Shown here: positions 26,883 through 36,077 of the stretch, piece by piece
Position numbering within the stretch: position 1 is the stretch's first letter
Layout: each line of letters begins with the position of its first letter
Virus record (IMG/VR): IMGVR_UViG_3300022752_000036
Coordinates: 1-64,000 of that record
Source of the DNA: a virus
Direction: 5' to 3' (one strand)
Length of the DNA stretch: 64,000 bases
Notes under the pieces: model-generated
Told to the model about the DNA's origin: nothing
Database searches by the model: none
What the model saw: only the letters and a program-made list of their open reading frames with translations
Position numbers and translations under genes: made by a program

Positions 26883-29800
26883 TTTATTTCCTTTATCATT
26901 AGGGTTCCATCATCCAACTTGGACAAAACTGCCCTACAATTCATACCCTCTCGCATTTTTGCAAGGGACATCTTATACATGCTTGGGAAAGCAATTGCAC
27001 GTGTAAGATCTTTATCTTTATTTGACAGAATAATATGGCTCATAGTTTTGCCAGCTTTTGTCACATAAGGAGTAAAGTTTACCACAAAGTACTCGTCTTC
27101 CGCAAGGTCATATTGCTTTCTATATAAATAATCTACAAATATATCTTTTGAGTTTGGGTCTACATCAGATACTTTTATATACCTAGCAATTCTATTATCG
27201 CCTACTAAAACAAAATACATTTGTCCTGTTTCTATTTGCGTTTGCTCATTATGGAAAAGACCTATTGATCCTGTTTCATCTACAAGCTCTACTCTTGCCC
27301 AGCCATTTCCTCTTTTAATTGATTTAACCATTCCAAACATTACAAAAGATCCTAGGTCATCAAACTCCTCAATTGGTCTGGCCTGAGCTTTAATTCTTGG
27401 GGGAATGCCTTCCAAATTAAATGTAGGTATGCCTAAATACTCATAATAATTATCTTTTTCATTACCAGTTCTTTTGTTATCATCAAATGCGGCTCCTCCA
27501 ATTGCATTCAATGCTGATACTGCTCTGCTATTAATTCCGCTACCTTTTTTAGAAGCCTTATCTATAAAGTCTGAATAATTTTTAAATGGTCTTAGAGCAA
27601 GTATTTTATTTGCAATGCTATCAGATATAAACTTAATCTCTGCCAATCCAAAAACAATTCTATCGTCTTTTAAAGAAAAATATAAGTCAGATTCATTTAT
27701 GTGTGGCAAAGATACACGCAGACCTAATCTTTTTGCTTCGATTAAATATTCTGTCCTGGCGTCTTTATCATTTTCGTTTTTAAGAATTGAAAACATAAAC
27801 TCAAGAGGATAATACTTCTTAAGCCAAGCAGTATAATAAGATAAAAGGGAGTAAGCAACAGCATGACTACGATTAAAGGAATAGCCAGCATGAGCCTCAA
27901 ACATGTGCCATAGCATCTCTGCTTGTTTCTTAGAAATGTGCTTTGAAGCCCCATCAATAAATTTATCTTTGAACTGGTCGAATTCTTTTGCATCTTTCTT
28001 TTTACCAATGATCTTGCGAACTTTATCAGCCTCAGACCAAGTCATTCCTCCTAAGTGTACGCAGGCTTGCATGACCTGCTCTTGATATATAATAACACCA
28101 TATGTATTTTCAGTAAAGGGACGCATAATGGGATGGATATATTGAACTGCTTCTTCTCCGTGCTTTCTCTTAATATACGAAGCACCTACAGTATTCATAG
28201 CTCCTGGGCGAACCAATGCGTTTGATGCTGCTAGATCTTCAAACTTATCTACTCCCATTTTAATTAATAGATTTGTATATGGTGTTGCTTCAGCCTGAAA
28301 TATTCCTTTTGTATATCCATCACTTAATGTTTTATATACAGAATCGTCATCTAGTTTTAATGCAGATAGATCTATATCCTTACCAGTCCTTTGTTTAATT
28401 GACTTTAATGTATCAGATATAACAGATAAAGTTTTTAGTCCAAGTGCGTCTAGCTTTATAAGACCTATATCTGCAACTGTATCCATGTCATAAGCAACAA
28501 CTGGAATACGGCCAGAAACTTTGTCCTGTGCATCTTCACGGGATTCTATTGGAGCATACTTTCTAATATCATCTTTAGCTACTACAACTCCTGCAGCATG
28601 TACGCCAACAGATCTAATTCGACCTCTAAGTCTTTCTGCAAGCCATGTTACTTCTGGATACTTCATTCTAAATTCTTTTGTGTTAGGAGACTCAAGATAA
28701 TCTTCAAATGTATCAACTTGTTTTAAAGCACGATTAACGTCAGACAAGGGAACCATAAATACACGAGCAGCATCACGAATAACACCTTTATCTTTAAAAT
28801 ATGTAAATGTAGAAATAGATGCAACATGTTTAAATTTCTTTTTTAAATAGTCCTTAACTTCTTTGCGACGACGGTCTTCAAAGTCCGTGTCAATATCAGG
28901 GAAGTCATTACGCTCAGGATTGATAAAACGGAAGAACAATAGGTCATATTTAATTGGATCTACGTCTGTGATACCTAGGGCATAGCAAACTAAAGATCCT
29001 GCTGCAGAACCACGGCCTGGACCAACCATTATTCCCTCATTCTTAGCCCAGTTAATCATGTCTGCTACGACCAGGAAGTAACTAGCAAAGTTTTTAGACT
29101 TGATGACTGCTAACTCTTCCTCTAAACGAGCCCTATAAGCCTCATCAGAAGCCTTCTGAAGCCTCTCTAAGCCCTTTTCAGCAAGCTCTTGTAGTCTCTT
29201 ATCGGCATCGGTTTTAGGAACTGGCAAAAGGTCTAAGCCTTGATTAAAGTCATATTCTTCTACCTTATTTGAAATTTCAATTGTATTTTCAAATATATCA
29301 GTTCTATTTATGCCAGCCTTTTTAAAGTCAGCCTCAATTTCTTCACGGCTTTGAATAAATAAATTATAATTTTGAAATGATATCTTTCTATCTGGATATA
29401 GATAATTTAATCTTTCTCCAATATCTTTGATGTTTCTAGACATATCGACGTCTGCATCTTTATCCATTTTAGGGGATGTTGATAAAATAAGCATAGCTTC
29501 TTCTAGAACTCTATCCTCTTCATTAGCAAAATGAGCATCGCCAGTAGCCACTGCTTTAATCTTTAATTCATCTGCTAATTCTAACAGCTTTTCATTTATT
29601 TCTTTTGGATTGTGAGATTGGACCTCAACGTAAAAGTCTTTGCCAAAAGTTTTAGCAAAATCTTTGAGTATAAGTTTTGCTTCTGAGAACTCCTGTTTTT
29701 CAATAGCCTTACTGACAATACCATTAAGGCATCCACTAAGTACAATAATGCCTTCCGCATATTCTTTTAATATCTCTCTATCAATACGTGGCTTGTGATA

Positions 29801-30148
29801 AAAGCCTTCGTTCCATGCCAGCTCTTGTAGTGCATGAATATTGTCTAGTCCTTTTTTATTTTTTGCAAGCAAGATTATATGATTATATGCTTGAATTGAT
29901 TTATCTGTTTTTGAAGATCTATCAAATCTATCTGTAGGAGATAGATATGCCTCTACTCCAAGTATAGGCTTGATTCCAATTTCTTTACATGCAATCTGCA
30001 TTTCTCTATGTGAAGATAATGTGCCATGATCTGTTATGGCTATTGCTGATTGCCCAGCATCTTTTGCTGCTTGTACAAGTTCGGCAGGAGAGTTAAGTCC
30101 ATCCATTAGAGAATAATATGAATGCACATGAAGATGTGTGAATGACAT
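26879..30148 (-). CDS. dnaE: DNA polymerase III alpha subunit (DnaE-like)
   Basis: 1089 aa, a little shorter than bacterial DnaE (about 1160). The N-terminal PHP domain keeps the metal motifs HLHVHS, ITDHGT and TGDAHF. The polymerase catalytic site shows GPGRGSAAGS (376-385) and PDIDTDF (417-423). Later parts include an OB-type region after residue 950 (FVMFGMVKSIKRG). It is the phage replicase, unusual compared with the PolA- or PolB-type enzymes of many siphoviruses. No clamp or clamp loader gene is seen, so it may use the host clamp. GGAGAG precedes the ATG. Confidence 0.95.
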   Translation of the reverse strand: MSFTHLHVHSYYSLMDGLNSPAELVQAAKDAGQSAIAITDHGTLSSHREMQIACKEIGIKPILGVEAYLSPTDRFDRSSKTDKSIQAYNHIILLAKNKKGLDNIHALQELAWNEGFYHKPRIDREILKEYAEGIIVLSGCLNGIVSKAIEKQEFSEAKLILKDFAKTFGKDFYVEVQSHNPKEINEKLLELADELKIKAVATGDAHFANEEDRVLEEAMLILSTSPKMDKDADVDMSRNIKDIGERLNYLYPDRKISFQNYNLFIQSREEIEADFKKAGINRTDIFENTIEISNKVEEYDFNQGLDLLPVPKTDADKRLQELAEKGLERLQKASDEAYRARLEEELAVIKSKNFASYFLVVADMINWAKNEGIMVGPGRGSAAGSLVCYALGITDVDPIKYDLLFFRFINPERNDFPDIDTDFEDRRRKEVKDYLKKKFKHVASISTFTYFKDKGVIRDAARVFMVPLSDVNRALKQVDTFEDYLESPNTKEFRMKYPEVTWLAERLRGRIRSVGVHAAGVVVAKDDIRKYAPIESREDAQDKVSGRIPVVAYDMDTVADIGLIKLDALGLKTLSVISDTLKSIKQRTGKDIDLSALKLDDDSVYKTLSDGYTKGIFQAEATPYTNLLIKMGVDKFEDLAASNALVRPGAMNTVGASYIKRKHGEEAVQYIHPIMRPFTENTYGVIIYQEQVMQACVHLGGMTWSEADKVRKIIGKKKDAKEFDQFKDKFIDGASKHISKKQAEMLWHMFEAHAGYSFNRSHAVAYSLLSYYTAWLKKYYPLEFMFSILKNENDKDARTEYLIEAKRLGLRVSLPHINESDLYFSLKDDRIVFGLAEIKFISDSIANKILALRPFKNYSDFIDKASKKGSGINSRAVSALNAIGGAAFDDNKRTGNEKDNYYEYLGIPTFNLEGIPPRIKAQARPIEEFDDLGSFVMFGMVKSIKRGNGWARVELVDETGSIGLFHNEQTQIETGQMYFVLVGDNRIARYIKVSDVDPNSKDIFVDYLYRKQYDLAEDEYFVVNFTPYVTKAGKTMSHIILSNKDKDLTRAIAFPSMYKMSLAKMREGMNCRAVLSKLDDGTLMIKEIK

Positions 30149-30168
30149 TAACTCTCCGCCTCTACTTT

Positions 30169-30840
30169 TTACCAGTCTACGCTGCTGCTAGATGCAGTAG
30201 TTTCGTCTGATTGTCCGCCTTCGCCCATGTAAAAGGCTTCTTGTTCTGCATATGGTACATGTCGCACTGCAGTTTTTTCTAGGTCATACAATTCTAGCGA
30301 AGAGAAATCAAATGGGGTCTCATCTTTTGCTAAAGGGATAATTGTATAACTTGTGTCAGTTTTAGAACCATTACGCTTGATTCTCCACATCAAGTTTGTA
30401 ATGCTTCCCATTTCGCCAGCGTACTCAATTAAGGTAGGTGTAATTGTTTTTCCGCTTGTGCCTTGTGATAGGATTGCAACATAAGGGTCATTCTTGCCAT
30501 CATCAACTAATACGTTGATATAAAGGCGTGTTCTTGCTTTCCAGCCAGCCTTTGGATCCTTGCGATGTTGTTCGTGTGCCCAGTCACGTCCTTCGGTCTC
30601 CATTGTATCTAGAGCCTTGCGACGATAGTCTTTTGGGTTAGTATGCTCTAATGCGATAAAACCGCAACCAAGCTTGTCATTATAATTTGGTGAATCTGGA
30701 TCAAGCTCTTGTAGAAACCTAATCTTTACGCTTTCGCCGTCTTCAATCTTAAGCCAGCGTCCTTTGTTTTCTTCTCCGCCTGAATATACAGGCTTGTCTA
30801 GTGCTTTATTTAGGTCTTTTAGACCTTTTACTATACTCAT
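30169..30840 (-). CDS. single-stranded DNA-binding protein, gp32-like
   Basis: 223 aa; begins with a KGLKDLNKALDK helix, then an OB-fold region (VKIRFLQEL, TRLYINVLVDDG), and ends in a Ser/Glu/Asp-rich tail closing with VDW, the usual SSB tail that contacts partners. The segment CGFIALEHTNPKDYRRKALD is where relatives, as I recall, carry zinc cysteines; most of those are absent here. AAAGGAGAAA precedes the start and its leader holds a small hairpin. Located between primase and polymerase. Confidence 0.8.
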   Translation of the reverse strand: MSIVKGLKDLNKALDKPVYSGGEENKGRWLKIEDGESVKIRFLQELDPDSPNYNDKLGCGFIALEHTNPKDYRRKALDTMETEGRDWAHEQHRKDPKAGWKARTRLYINVLVDDGKNDPYVAILSQGTSGKTITPTLIEYAGEMGSITNLMWRIKRNGSKTDTSYTIIPLAKDETPFDFSSLELYDLEKTAVRHVPYAEQEAFYMGEGGQSDETTASSSSVDW

Positions 30841-30858
30841 TTATTTCTCCTTTATAGT

Positions 30859-30890
30859 GACGGTATAGATCCGTCTGTTCTTTCATTATA
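30859..30890 (-). promoter_or_regulatory. SSB promoter and leader hairpin
   Basis: TATAAT (30890-30885) just after the primase stop; the leader contains GACGG/CCGTC (30875-30859) with a 7-base loop. -35 poor. Autoregulation by SSB at the hairpin is possible (inference). Confidence 0.45.
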
Positions 30891-31889
30891 TCATGAGTTC
30901 CAGGATCTGTATTCAATATCGGATACAGAATTCTTTATGCAAGCTTTTATTTCTTCATCAGTCATATCGCCTGCATCTTTTGCTTGATGAGGGTATATCT
31001 TACCATATTCATAAGAAGCCCACAAGATGTCTTTAAATCTTAATCTTTCAGTAATACTTTTACCTAATTCTCTACCTGCTTGGTCAGCATCTGTCATAAT
31101 AATAATTTTATTAAAATGTCTATTTAATAAGTTTTGCTGATCTACAGATAAGAATCCTCCTAATGTAGCAACAACATTTGGGAATCCTGCTTGATGAATT
31201 CTAATTGCATCAAAGTTTGACTCAACAATTATTACTTGATCCCCAATTCTTTTTGCTCTATGTATATTAAATAAAGTTTTACTTTTTGCAAGATTTGTAC
31301 TATTTTTAAATGATTTACCTTCAATAGATCTTCCCACTAATCCTATAGGCAATCCATCGGGACTATGAACTGGCGTGATAACCATGTTCATATTACTAGA
31401 ATATCCAAGCTTAAAGTATTCAATAGACTCTTGATTAATTCCTCTTGAATTTAAATATTCAATAGCTTGATTACTTGATTGAATTTCTTTATAAAGCTTA
31501 TCAAGGATTTCTTGTGAGAATTCTTCAAACTCTGGTTTTTCTTCAAATAGATTAGACATAATGTCGTCAAAGTTATTTAATACTTCTGTTTCCTGTGCTG
31601 ATATAAACCTCATTGCTTCAAAGTCATTTTTATGGAGCACTCTTCTAACCAGCTCAATTAATGTGCCAGACTCTCCACAAGAAGGATTAAAACAAAGCCA
31701 AGCGCCTGTACTTTTATTAATACAGCATGAAGCAGTATGCCTATTAGAATGAAATGGGCAGTAGAACATAACCTCATTACCTGGTTCCGCCGTTATATCA
31801 AGACCTAAGCCTTTTATTATTGACTTGATATGGTTGGGCGCATACTGCGTGGAATCAACTTTCCTTGCGTTATACCCTCTGACTGCCAT
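30891..31889 (-). CDS. DnaG-like primase
   Basis: The start at 31889 (ATG, GGAAAGAAAAAGG upstream) is preferred to a GTG 17 codons earlier because of overlap. N-terminal zinc finger: CPFHSNRHTASCC with CFNPSC. TOPRIM catalytic domain: VIIVESNFDAIRIHQAG and IIMTDADQAG, with the expected Glu and DxD acids. At 332 aa it lacks the C-terminal helicase-binding domain of cellular DnaG. It makes primers for the DnaE polymerase. Confidence 0.9.
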   Translation of the reverse strand: MAVRGYNARKVDSTQYAPNHIKSIIKGLGLDITAEPGNEVMFYCPFHSNRHTASCCINKSTGAWLCFNPSCGESGTLIELVRRVLHKNDFEAMRFISAQETEVLNNFDDIMSNLFEEKPEFEEFSQEILDKLYKEIQSSNQAIEYLNSRGINQESIEYFKLGYSSNMNMVITPVHSPDGLPIGLVGRSIEGKSFKNSTNLAKSKTLFNIHRAKRIGDQVIIVESNFDAIRIHQAGFPNVVATLGGFLSVDQQNLLNRHFNKIIIMTDADQAGRELGKSITERLRFKDILWASYEYGKIYPHQAKDAGDMTDEEIKACIKNSVSDIEYRSWNS

Positions 31890-32116
31890 GCCTTTTTCTT
31901 TCCTACATATACTCCGTAAAGTGTCATTAAGAACACCCACGTTTGTCCATCAAATTCTACCGAAAAGTTAGTGTCTATGTCAAGAACCCTTGCATATCCC
32001 TTGCCTCTCATATCGTGAGTAAGCAAGCTTTCATACTGATATTTTAATCTTGGGATTCCTGCATCATCATCAAACTCAACTCTTACTTGAAATCTTTTGA
32101 TCTGTTTGTGATTCAT
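31817..32116 (-). CDS. conserved phage protein between helicase and primase (99 aa)
   Basis: Beta-rich: QVRVEFDDDAG, a THDMRGKGYARVLDIDTNFSV stretch, and a TWVFLMTLYGVYVG strand near the end. It overlaps the helicase by 41 bases and the primase by 73. Small proteins here often adapt helicase to primase, but I have no direct evidence. Confidence 0.65.
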   Translation of the reverse strand: MNHKQIKRFQVRVEFDDDAGIPRLKYQYESLLTHDMRGKGYARVLDIDTNFSVEFDGQTWVFLMTLYGVYVGKKKAWQSEGITQGKLIPRSMRPTISSQ

Positions 32117-33341
32117 TTTGGAATGGATTCTCGTAAATTTCTTTTACAATGCCTCGATTAATATCCCAATCTAAATAGAAATTAAAATCATGACCATGTC
32201 TATTTTTTCTAGAAACAATCTCAATCATATTTGTTTGTGGATATCTATGAACAGCTAACGCCATGTCAGCATCGTATTCGATAGCCTTTGACCAAGCCAC
32301 TTGGCTCATCATTGGCGGATTATCTTGGTCCGATATATCGTCTGCCGTTGCAGCGGTGATATCGATAATCGGAATATTATTAGATACAGCAAGCATTTTA
32401 AATTCACGAGAAACATTTCTATTTCTTTCAACTTCAGAATTGCTACGCTTGTTATCATTAAACAACTGATGATAATCTAAAATTACTAGATCAGGTTTAT
32501 GCTGATCTATCTTTCCTTGTATTGTTGCAGGAGTTACTTCAGAATTACCTTCATTAGAAACTAATATAAAACTATTTTTTCCTTCAAACTTTTTGCTTCC
32601 CCAAGACCTAAAATCATCAATACTAATATCTCCCTTTGACAAATCGCTTGCACGAAATATTCCAGAGCCGAGCATTGTAAATATACGGTCACGCATATTT
32701 TCTGGAGACATTTCAAGAGATACAATCATTGGCTTAAATCCTTGCTCCCATGCCTTGCATGCTAAATAAGCTGTGAACCAAGTCTTACCTTTTCCTGGCC
32801 AACCAATAGCAACAATTAAATGTCCTGGTGCCATACCTGTAGGGTATGCTTTATCAATAGCAGAAAATCCAGTAAGGATTCCTGGGGCTCCGCCCATCAT
32901 TGCAGATCTATCTTTTACAGACTGATAATGCCTTGCAGCATTTTCAACATCAATAATGTCTAAGTCTCTTACGTTATTTGTATATCTGCTTAGATTTGCT
33001 AGGTCGCTTTGCATCTGTGCAAGCACTCTTGAGGCAGCATCTTCTTTTAATGCAGAACCTCCACGAATAATAATAGACTTTAGTTTTGCAGATATAAATT
33101 CATTTTTTAGTTGGTCTAAATAATATCCTGTTTCTGCTTTAACATCTGTAGGTTCAAAGTCCTTATGTCGTTCTACTAAAACACCAGCCTCTGGAACTGC
33201 TTTGAACTTATAGTAATAGGTCTTTAGACTTTCCCAAATATCTCTATGTGATGTAAATAGTTCATCTACATTGTCGGCAAGTAGTGTGCTTATATCTTTA
33301 TTTTTACATACAGCAGATATAACCGTTGCTTCTATATTCAC
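32076..33341 (-). CDS. replicative DNA helicase, DnaB family
   Basis: 421 aa. N-terminal helical collar (1-130), linker, then a RecA-type motor: Walker A GWPGKGKT (180-187; the usual Ser after Pro is Gly), VSLEMSPENM, Walker B LVILDYHQL and the closing VSRKNRHGHDF, which corresponds to the beta-hairpin/arginine-finger region. It unwinds DNA 5'-3' for the phage fork. The start overlaps the upstream small gene (ATGA). Confidence 0.9.
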   Translation of the reverse strand: MNIEATVISAVCKNKDISTLLADNVDELFTSHRDIWESLKTYYYKFKAVPEAGVLVERHKDFEPTDVKAETGYYLDQLKNEFISAKLKSIIIRGGSALKEDAASRVLAQMQSDLANLSRYTNNVRDLDIIDVENAARHYQSVKDRSAMMGGAPGILTGFSAIDKAYPTGMAPGHLIVAIGWPGKGKTWFTAYLACKAWEQGFKPMIVSLEMSPENMRDRIFTMLGSGIFRASDLSKGDISIDDFRSWGSKKFEGKNSFILVSNEGNSEVTPATIQGKIDQHKPDLVILDYHQLFNDNKRSNSEVERNRNVSREFKMLAVSNNIPIIDITAATADDISDQDNPPMMSQVAWSKAIEYDADMALAVHRYPQTNMIEIVSRKNRHGHDFNFYLDWDINRGIVKEIYENPFQNESQTDQKISSKS

Positions 33342-33655
33342 TCTTCGCCCTCAACCATTCTTCTTGTTTGATCCAGCAGTATGCTGCGATTAATCTTGTC
33401 TTTTTCAATCTCTTTGTACAATACATCTATCCTATCAAAATTATTATAGAAAAAGTTTAAAGGATGTCCTAGTTTATTAGTAGAGAAATAATAAACAAGC
33501 AACTCCTTAGCTCGATCATATCCTACACTATCTATGACATCTTGCATAGCCCACTTCTCACGAAACTTATTTATACGTGGTTTTTTATCATACTTTTCTT
33601 TGTATAAATTCTCGTATACCCCGATAAGTATGTAGGGAGCTCTCTCATTTGCCAC
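33338..33655 (-). CDS. hypothetical protein, possible helicase loader (105 aa)
   Basis: Helical and basic, with PRINKFREKWAMQDVIDSVG and YDRAKELLVYYF; the shape resembles small phage helicase-loading or replication-organiser proteins that precede DnaB genes. There is no ATPase motif. The functional link is positional only. Confidence 0.6.
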   Translation of the reverse strand: MANERAPYILIGVYENLYKEKYDKKPRINKFREKWAMQDVIDSVGYDRAKELLVYYFSTNKLGHPLNFFYNNFDRIDVLYKEIEKDKINRSILLDQTRRMVEGEE

Positions 33656-33848
33656 GTTTTAGCTCTTCCTCCACCTCTCGTGTTTTCTGCACAAGTTTAT
33701 TTTCTACAAACTTATATACACGCTCTGTTGCGGAATCAACATTTTCTCCAGCCCTGACGTCATCTTCTACGCCAATGCCAATTTTAATACTTTCATAATT
33801 GCCAAGGTTTCTAGTAAAAGACAAATCAACCTTTACCTTTGTTGTCAC
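33645..33848 (-). CDS. conserved phage protein (67 aa)
   Basis: Starts with GTG that overlaps the upstream stop as GTGA. One strand (VKVDLSFTRNLGNYESIKIG) then a helix rich in Glu and Lys. I think related short proteins occur beside replication genes in actinophages; function not known. Confidence 0.62.
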   Translation of the reverse strand: MTTKVKVDLSFTRNLGNYESIKIGIGVEDDVRAGENVDSATERVYKFVENKLVQKTREVEEELKRGK

Positions 33849-33955
33849 TTATGCTCCGCCTTTCTATGTCTTGATAGTGCATCGTGTCCAAATATACCCC
33901 AACGCAATTCTATTTCTTTACTGCATATATCGCATACAACTACTCTGCTAGCCAT
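33845..33955 (-). CDS. C2H2-like mini zinc finger (36 aa)
   Basis: CDIC at residues 8-11 and two His near the end (SRHRKAEH) fit a single C2H2 finger that makes up the whole protein. The start shares a base with the upstream stop (TAATG). Perhaps a DNA-binding accessory. Confidence 0.6.
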   Translation of the reverse strand: MASRVVVCDICSKEIELRWGIFGHDALSRHRKAEHK

Positions 33956-34437
33956 TATTCCGCCTTCCATACTGGTACAAAACCGTTATCGGTCTTAGTA
34001 TACAATATAATGTTGTGTTTGAAAAGACCTAATAATTCTGCCCTAGAAGGTATATTGTTTGAATGTCCAGCATCTAATATATATTGGTGGATGTCCAATA
34101 TGTCCGATTCGCTAAACAAATATTTAGACCAATTTTTATTATCTGGATTACTAATTGAATATATCTTTTTAGGCTGGCGCACCTTACCCTCAAGAATATA
34201 ATCTTCAATTGTAATCCTATGTTTGTTTAACATAGAAGAAACTTCAGATATAGAATATGCTTTTGACATATTTTTTTCAACTTGAGAATATGAATACAAA
34301 ACTCTTTTTTTGCTTTCATAGTGCCAGGCAATAACTTCGTCCTTAGACCTTGATGCCTTAAGAACTTTATGTATTTGATCGTTTAAGAAGAAATACCGTA
34401 GTTCTTTGAGTTTTGATTTTCTACGTTTTCTAGCCAT
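33955..34437 (-). CDS. DNA-binding protein with MerR/excisionase-like HTH (160 aa)
   Basis: Very basic N-terminus (ARKRRKSKLKE), then YSISEVSSMLNKHRIT with EDYILEGKVRQP, which has the order of a MerR/Xis-type winged HTH, and a C-terminal helical part. No integrase is present, so a directionality factor is unlikely; a replication or transcription role is more probable. Confidence 0.65.
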   Translation of the reverse strand: MARKRRKSKLKELRYFFLNDQIHKVLKASRSKDEVIAWHYESKKRVLYSYSQVEKNMSKAYSISEVSSMLNKHRITIEDYILEGKVRQPKKIYSISNPDNKNWSKYLFSESDILDIHQYILDAGHSNNIPSRAELLGLFKHNIILYTKTDNGFVPVWKAE

Positions 34438-34571
34438 CTGCCGAAAGCACTCGTTTCTTTATTAATCATATTTCTTTTGCCACATAATATGCAAAACAAC
34501 TCAACATGTAGTTTTTGAGAAAAAACTCTATCAACAAAAACTCTTCCATTACATTTACCGCAAGTCATCAT
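34383..34571 (-). CDS. zinc-ribbon protein (62 aa)
   Basis: CGKCNGRVFVDR then CILCGKRN: a four-Cys ribbon of the type found in many actinophage early operons. The first ATG overlaps the phosphoesterase stop (ATGA). Function unknown. Confidence 0.65.
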   Translation of the reverse strand: MMTCGKCNGRVFVDRVFSQKLHVELFCILCGKRNMINKETSAFGRWLENVENQNSKNYGISS

Positions 34572-35371
34572 AGCTTAAACAACTTCCCATCTACCACACA
34601 AGAATAATCTGGTGATACGTGGATCATCTGAATGTGTGGATATTCTCCATTTTCAATATGAGCAATAGCAAAACCTTTTTGCCAGTCGTGATGCTGAGTA
34701 TACTTCATTCCTGGACCCTTTTCATCACACATATGTCCAATCTCGTAACCTCTTAATGTTTCGCCATTACCATTGTTTCTTAGCTCATAAGTTACCATGT
34801 GTGAAGCAATTCTATGGGAGTGCCCACGAATTAGAGATACCTGCATATCTTCCATATCTTTTCTAACAGATCCTGTGGCAGAAATTGAAATTCCATGATG
34901 TACATGTATATCTCCAAATCTACGCTTAGGCAAAGAATCATAGAATATATATTCATAACCTAGAGAATCGAGAGACCAAAGAGCTTCTGGTGTTACCTCG
35001 TTAATATAATCTGGCAACTTAGAATCTACATAGTTAAAGATTCTTACATCGTGATTACCTAAAGCTGAAAAAAGTTGAGCGTCTGGAAGCATATCTCTTG
35101 TTTTAGCATAGAAGTCTCTTGCTCCTTTTGCCTCATGACGCATTGTTGGAACAATTAAATCTTTGCTATCTGTTTTGTGAAGATTTAAAAATTCTGCTGA
35201 TCTGCCTTCTGTATACTTACTATAGCATGCCTGATCATCAGTATCTCCAAGATAGTCTACAACATCTGGCTTAAACCATTTCATTACTTTAAACCATAGT
35301 TCAATCATCTTGTCATCTTGATATGGAAATTGCTGATCAGATGATAGCATCCATTTTAAATCGTTTGTCAT
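34568..35371 (-). CDS. calcineurin-like metallophosphoesterase (267 aa)
   Basis: All five family blocks are present in order: SSDQQFP (D-x-Q variant of DxH), YLGDTDD, GNHD, HHG and GHSH, binding two metals. The start at 35371 (AAGG six bases upstream) is preferred: an ATG 11 codons earlier lies inside the terminator hairpin. Phage members may remove phosphates from DNA ends or nucleotides. It is the first gene of the replication block behind the regulated promoter. Confidence 0.85.
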   Translation of the reverse strand: MTNDLKWMLSSDQQFPYQDDKMIELWFKVMKWFKPDVVDYLGDTDDQACYSKYTEGRSAEFLNLHKTDSKDLIVPTMRHEAKGARDFYAKTRDMLPDAQLFSALGNHDVRIFNYVDSKLPDYINEVTPEALWSLDSLGYEYIFYDSLPKRRFGDIHVHHGISISATGSVRKDMEDMQVSLIRGHSHRIASHMVTYELRNNGNGETLRGYEIGHMCDEKGPGMKYTQHHDWQKGFAIAHIENGEYPHIQMIHVSPDYSCVVDGKLFKL

Positions 35372-35390
35372 TAAATACCTTAATACGTAA

Positions 35391-35412
35391 AAAGTCGCAG
35401 GCATGCGACTTT
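35391..35412 (-). terminator. terminator between structural and replication blocks
   Basis: AAAGTCGCA / TGCGACTTT, 9-bp stem, 4-base loop, followed by more T on the minus strand. It lies downstream of the 35411-35451 promoter, so it could act as an attenuator as well as ending the structural operon. Confidence 0.75.
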
Positions 35413-35451
35413 ATGTTACAGTAATTGTAACATAATGTTTTAGATTGTCAA
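35411..35451 (-). promoter_or_regulatory. operator-promoter at the module boundary
   Basis: TTGACA (35451-35446), 16-base spacer, TACAAT (35429-35424). A perfect 10-bp palindrome, TTATGTTACA-N5-TGTAACATAA (35411-35435), sits across the -10 box and start region, as expected for a dimeric repressor or activator site. Confidence 0.65.
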
Positions 35452-35454
35452 TAT

Positions 35455-35916
35455 CTACTCTGTTAAACTTGCAGTATTTCCTGAAGCAGTCCAATGAATT
35501 TTAGCTGTTGTAATAGACTTAGTTCCTTTTGGAGCTCTACATATTATACTAAACTTATCTTTACTTGCATTAATAATATATGGAGTATATAGTGCACTTG
35601 CATCTGCTGATGCTGCATATTCAATAGTAACATTAATTGATGGTGTTTCAATAAATCCTATTGTAGGAAAGTTTACTGGAAAAGGCTTCATGTCTGTCTT
35701 TAAAGTTTTACCCGCAAAAATTCCACCAATTGTTGTATTAAATCCTTTTACCTCAATTACTTTACCACCATTAATTGTTGTACTTTCAATTTTAACTGGA
35801 GTAACGGTTTCGCCTTTAGCAATAATATTAATATTCTCAACTATCTTACGTAAGACGTCGGCTGTTACTGGATCCCCGTCTCCTATAGTTACTGGTGTTA
35901 GATTATTAAATGCCAT
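35455..35916 (-). CDS. probable structural protein (153 aa)
   Basis: The first 40 residues resemble phage tail-fibre-associated N-termini (PVTADVLRKIVENINIIAKG), then a beta-rich remainder ending with KIHWTASGN. It is the last gene of the tail operon. I infer a virion role from position and composition; no family recognised. Confidence 0.6.
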   Translation of the reverse strand: MAFNNLTPVTIGDGDPVTADVLRKIVENINIIAKGETVTPVKIESTTINGGKVIEVKGFNTTIGGIFAGKTLKTDMKPFPVNFPTIGFIETPSINVTIEYAASADASALYTPYIINASKDKFSIICRAPKGTKSITTAKIHWTASGNTASLTE

Positions 35917-35918
35917 AT

Positions 35919-36077
35919 TTACTCCTCAGTATTTTTAGACTTTTCCATTTCTTCTATTTTATCCGATAGCTGCGTAATTTCAGCACGAAGAATTGCCACG
36001 GTTGTCTCATATTGTGAGACAAGATCTCCAATTCTTTGTTGAAGAGCATTTACAACTAATTCAATTTTTTCTGCCAT
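35919..36077 (-). CDS. small coiled-coil protein (52 aa)
   Basis: The ATG at 36077 with AAGGAG upstream is preferred to one 17 codons earlier. Heptad pattern through residues 4-45 indicates a coiled coil; the end is Lys/Glu-rich. Perhaps a fibre accessory. Confidence 0.65.
   Translation of the reverse strand: MAEKIELVVNALQQRIGDLVSQYETTVAILRAEITQLSDKIEEMEKSKNTEE

Noticed and set aside
33955-34437. MerR/excisionase-like HTH as sign of lysogeny
   Set aside because: No integrase, attachment site or repressor module is visible, and the gene lies in the replication operon.
35371-35404. Longer metallophosphoesterase start at 35404
   Set aside because: The extra codons lie inside the terminator hairpin, and the ATG at 35371 has its own AAGG site.
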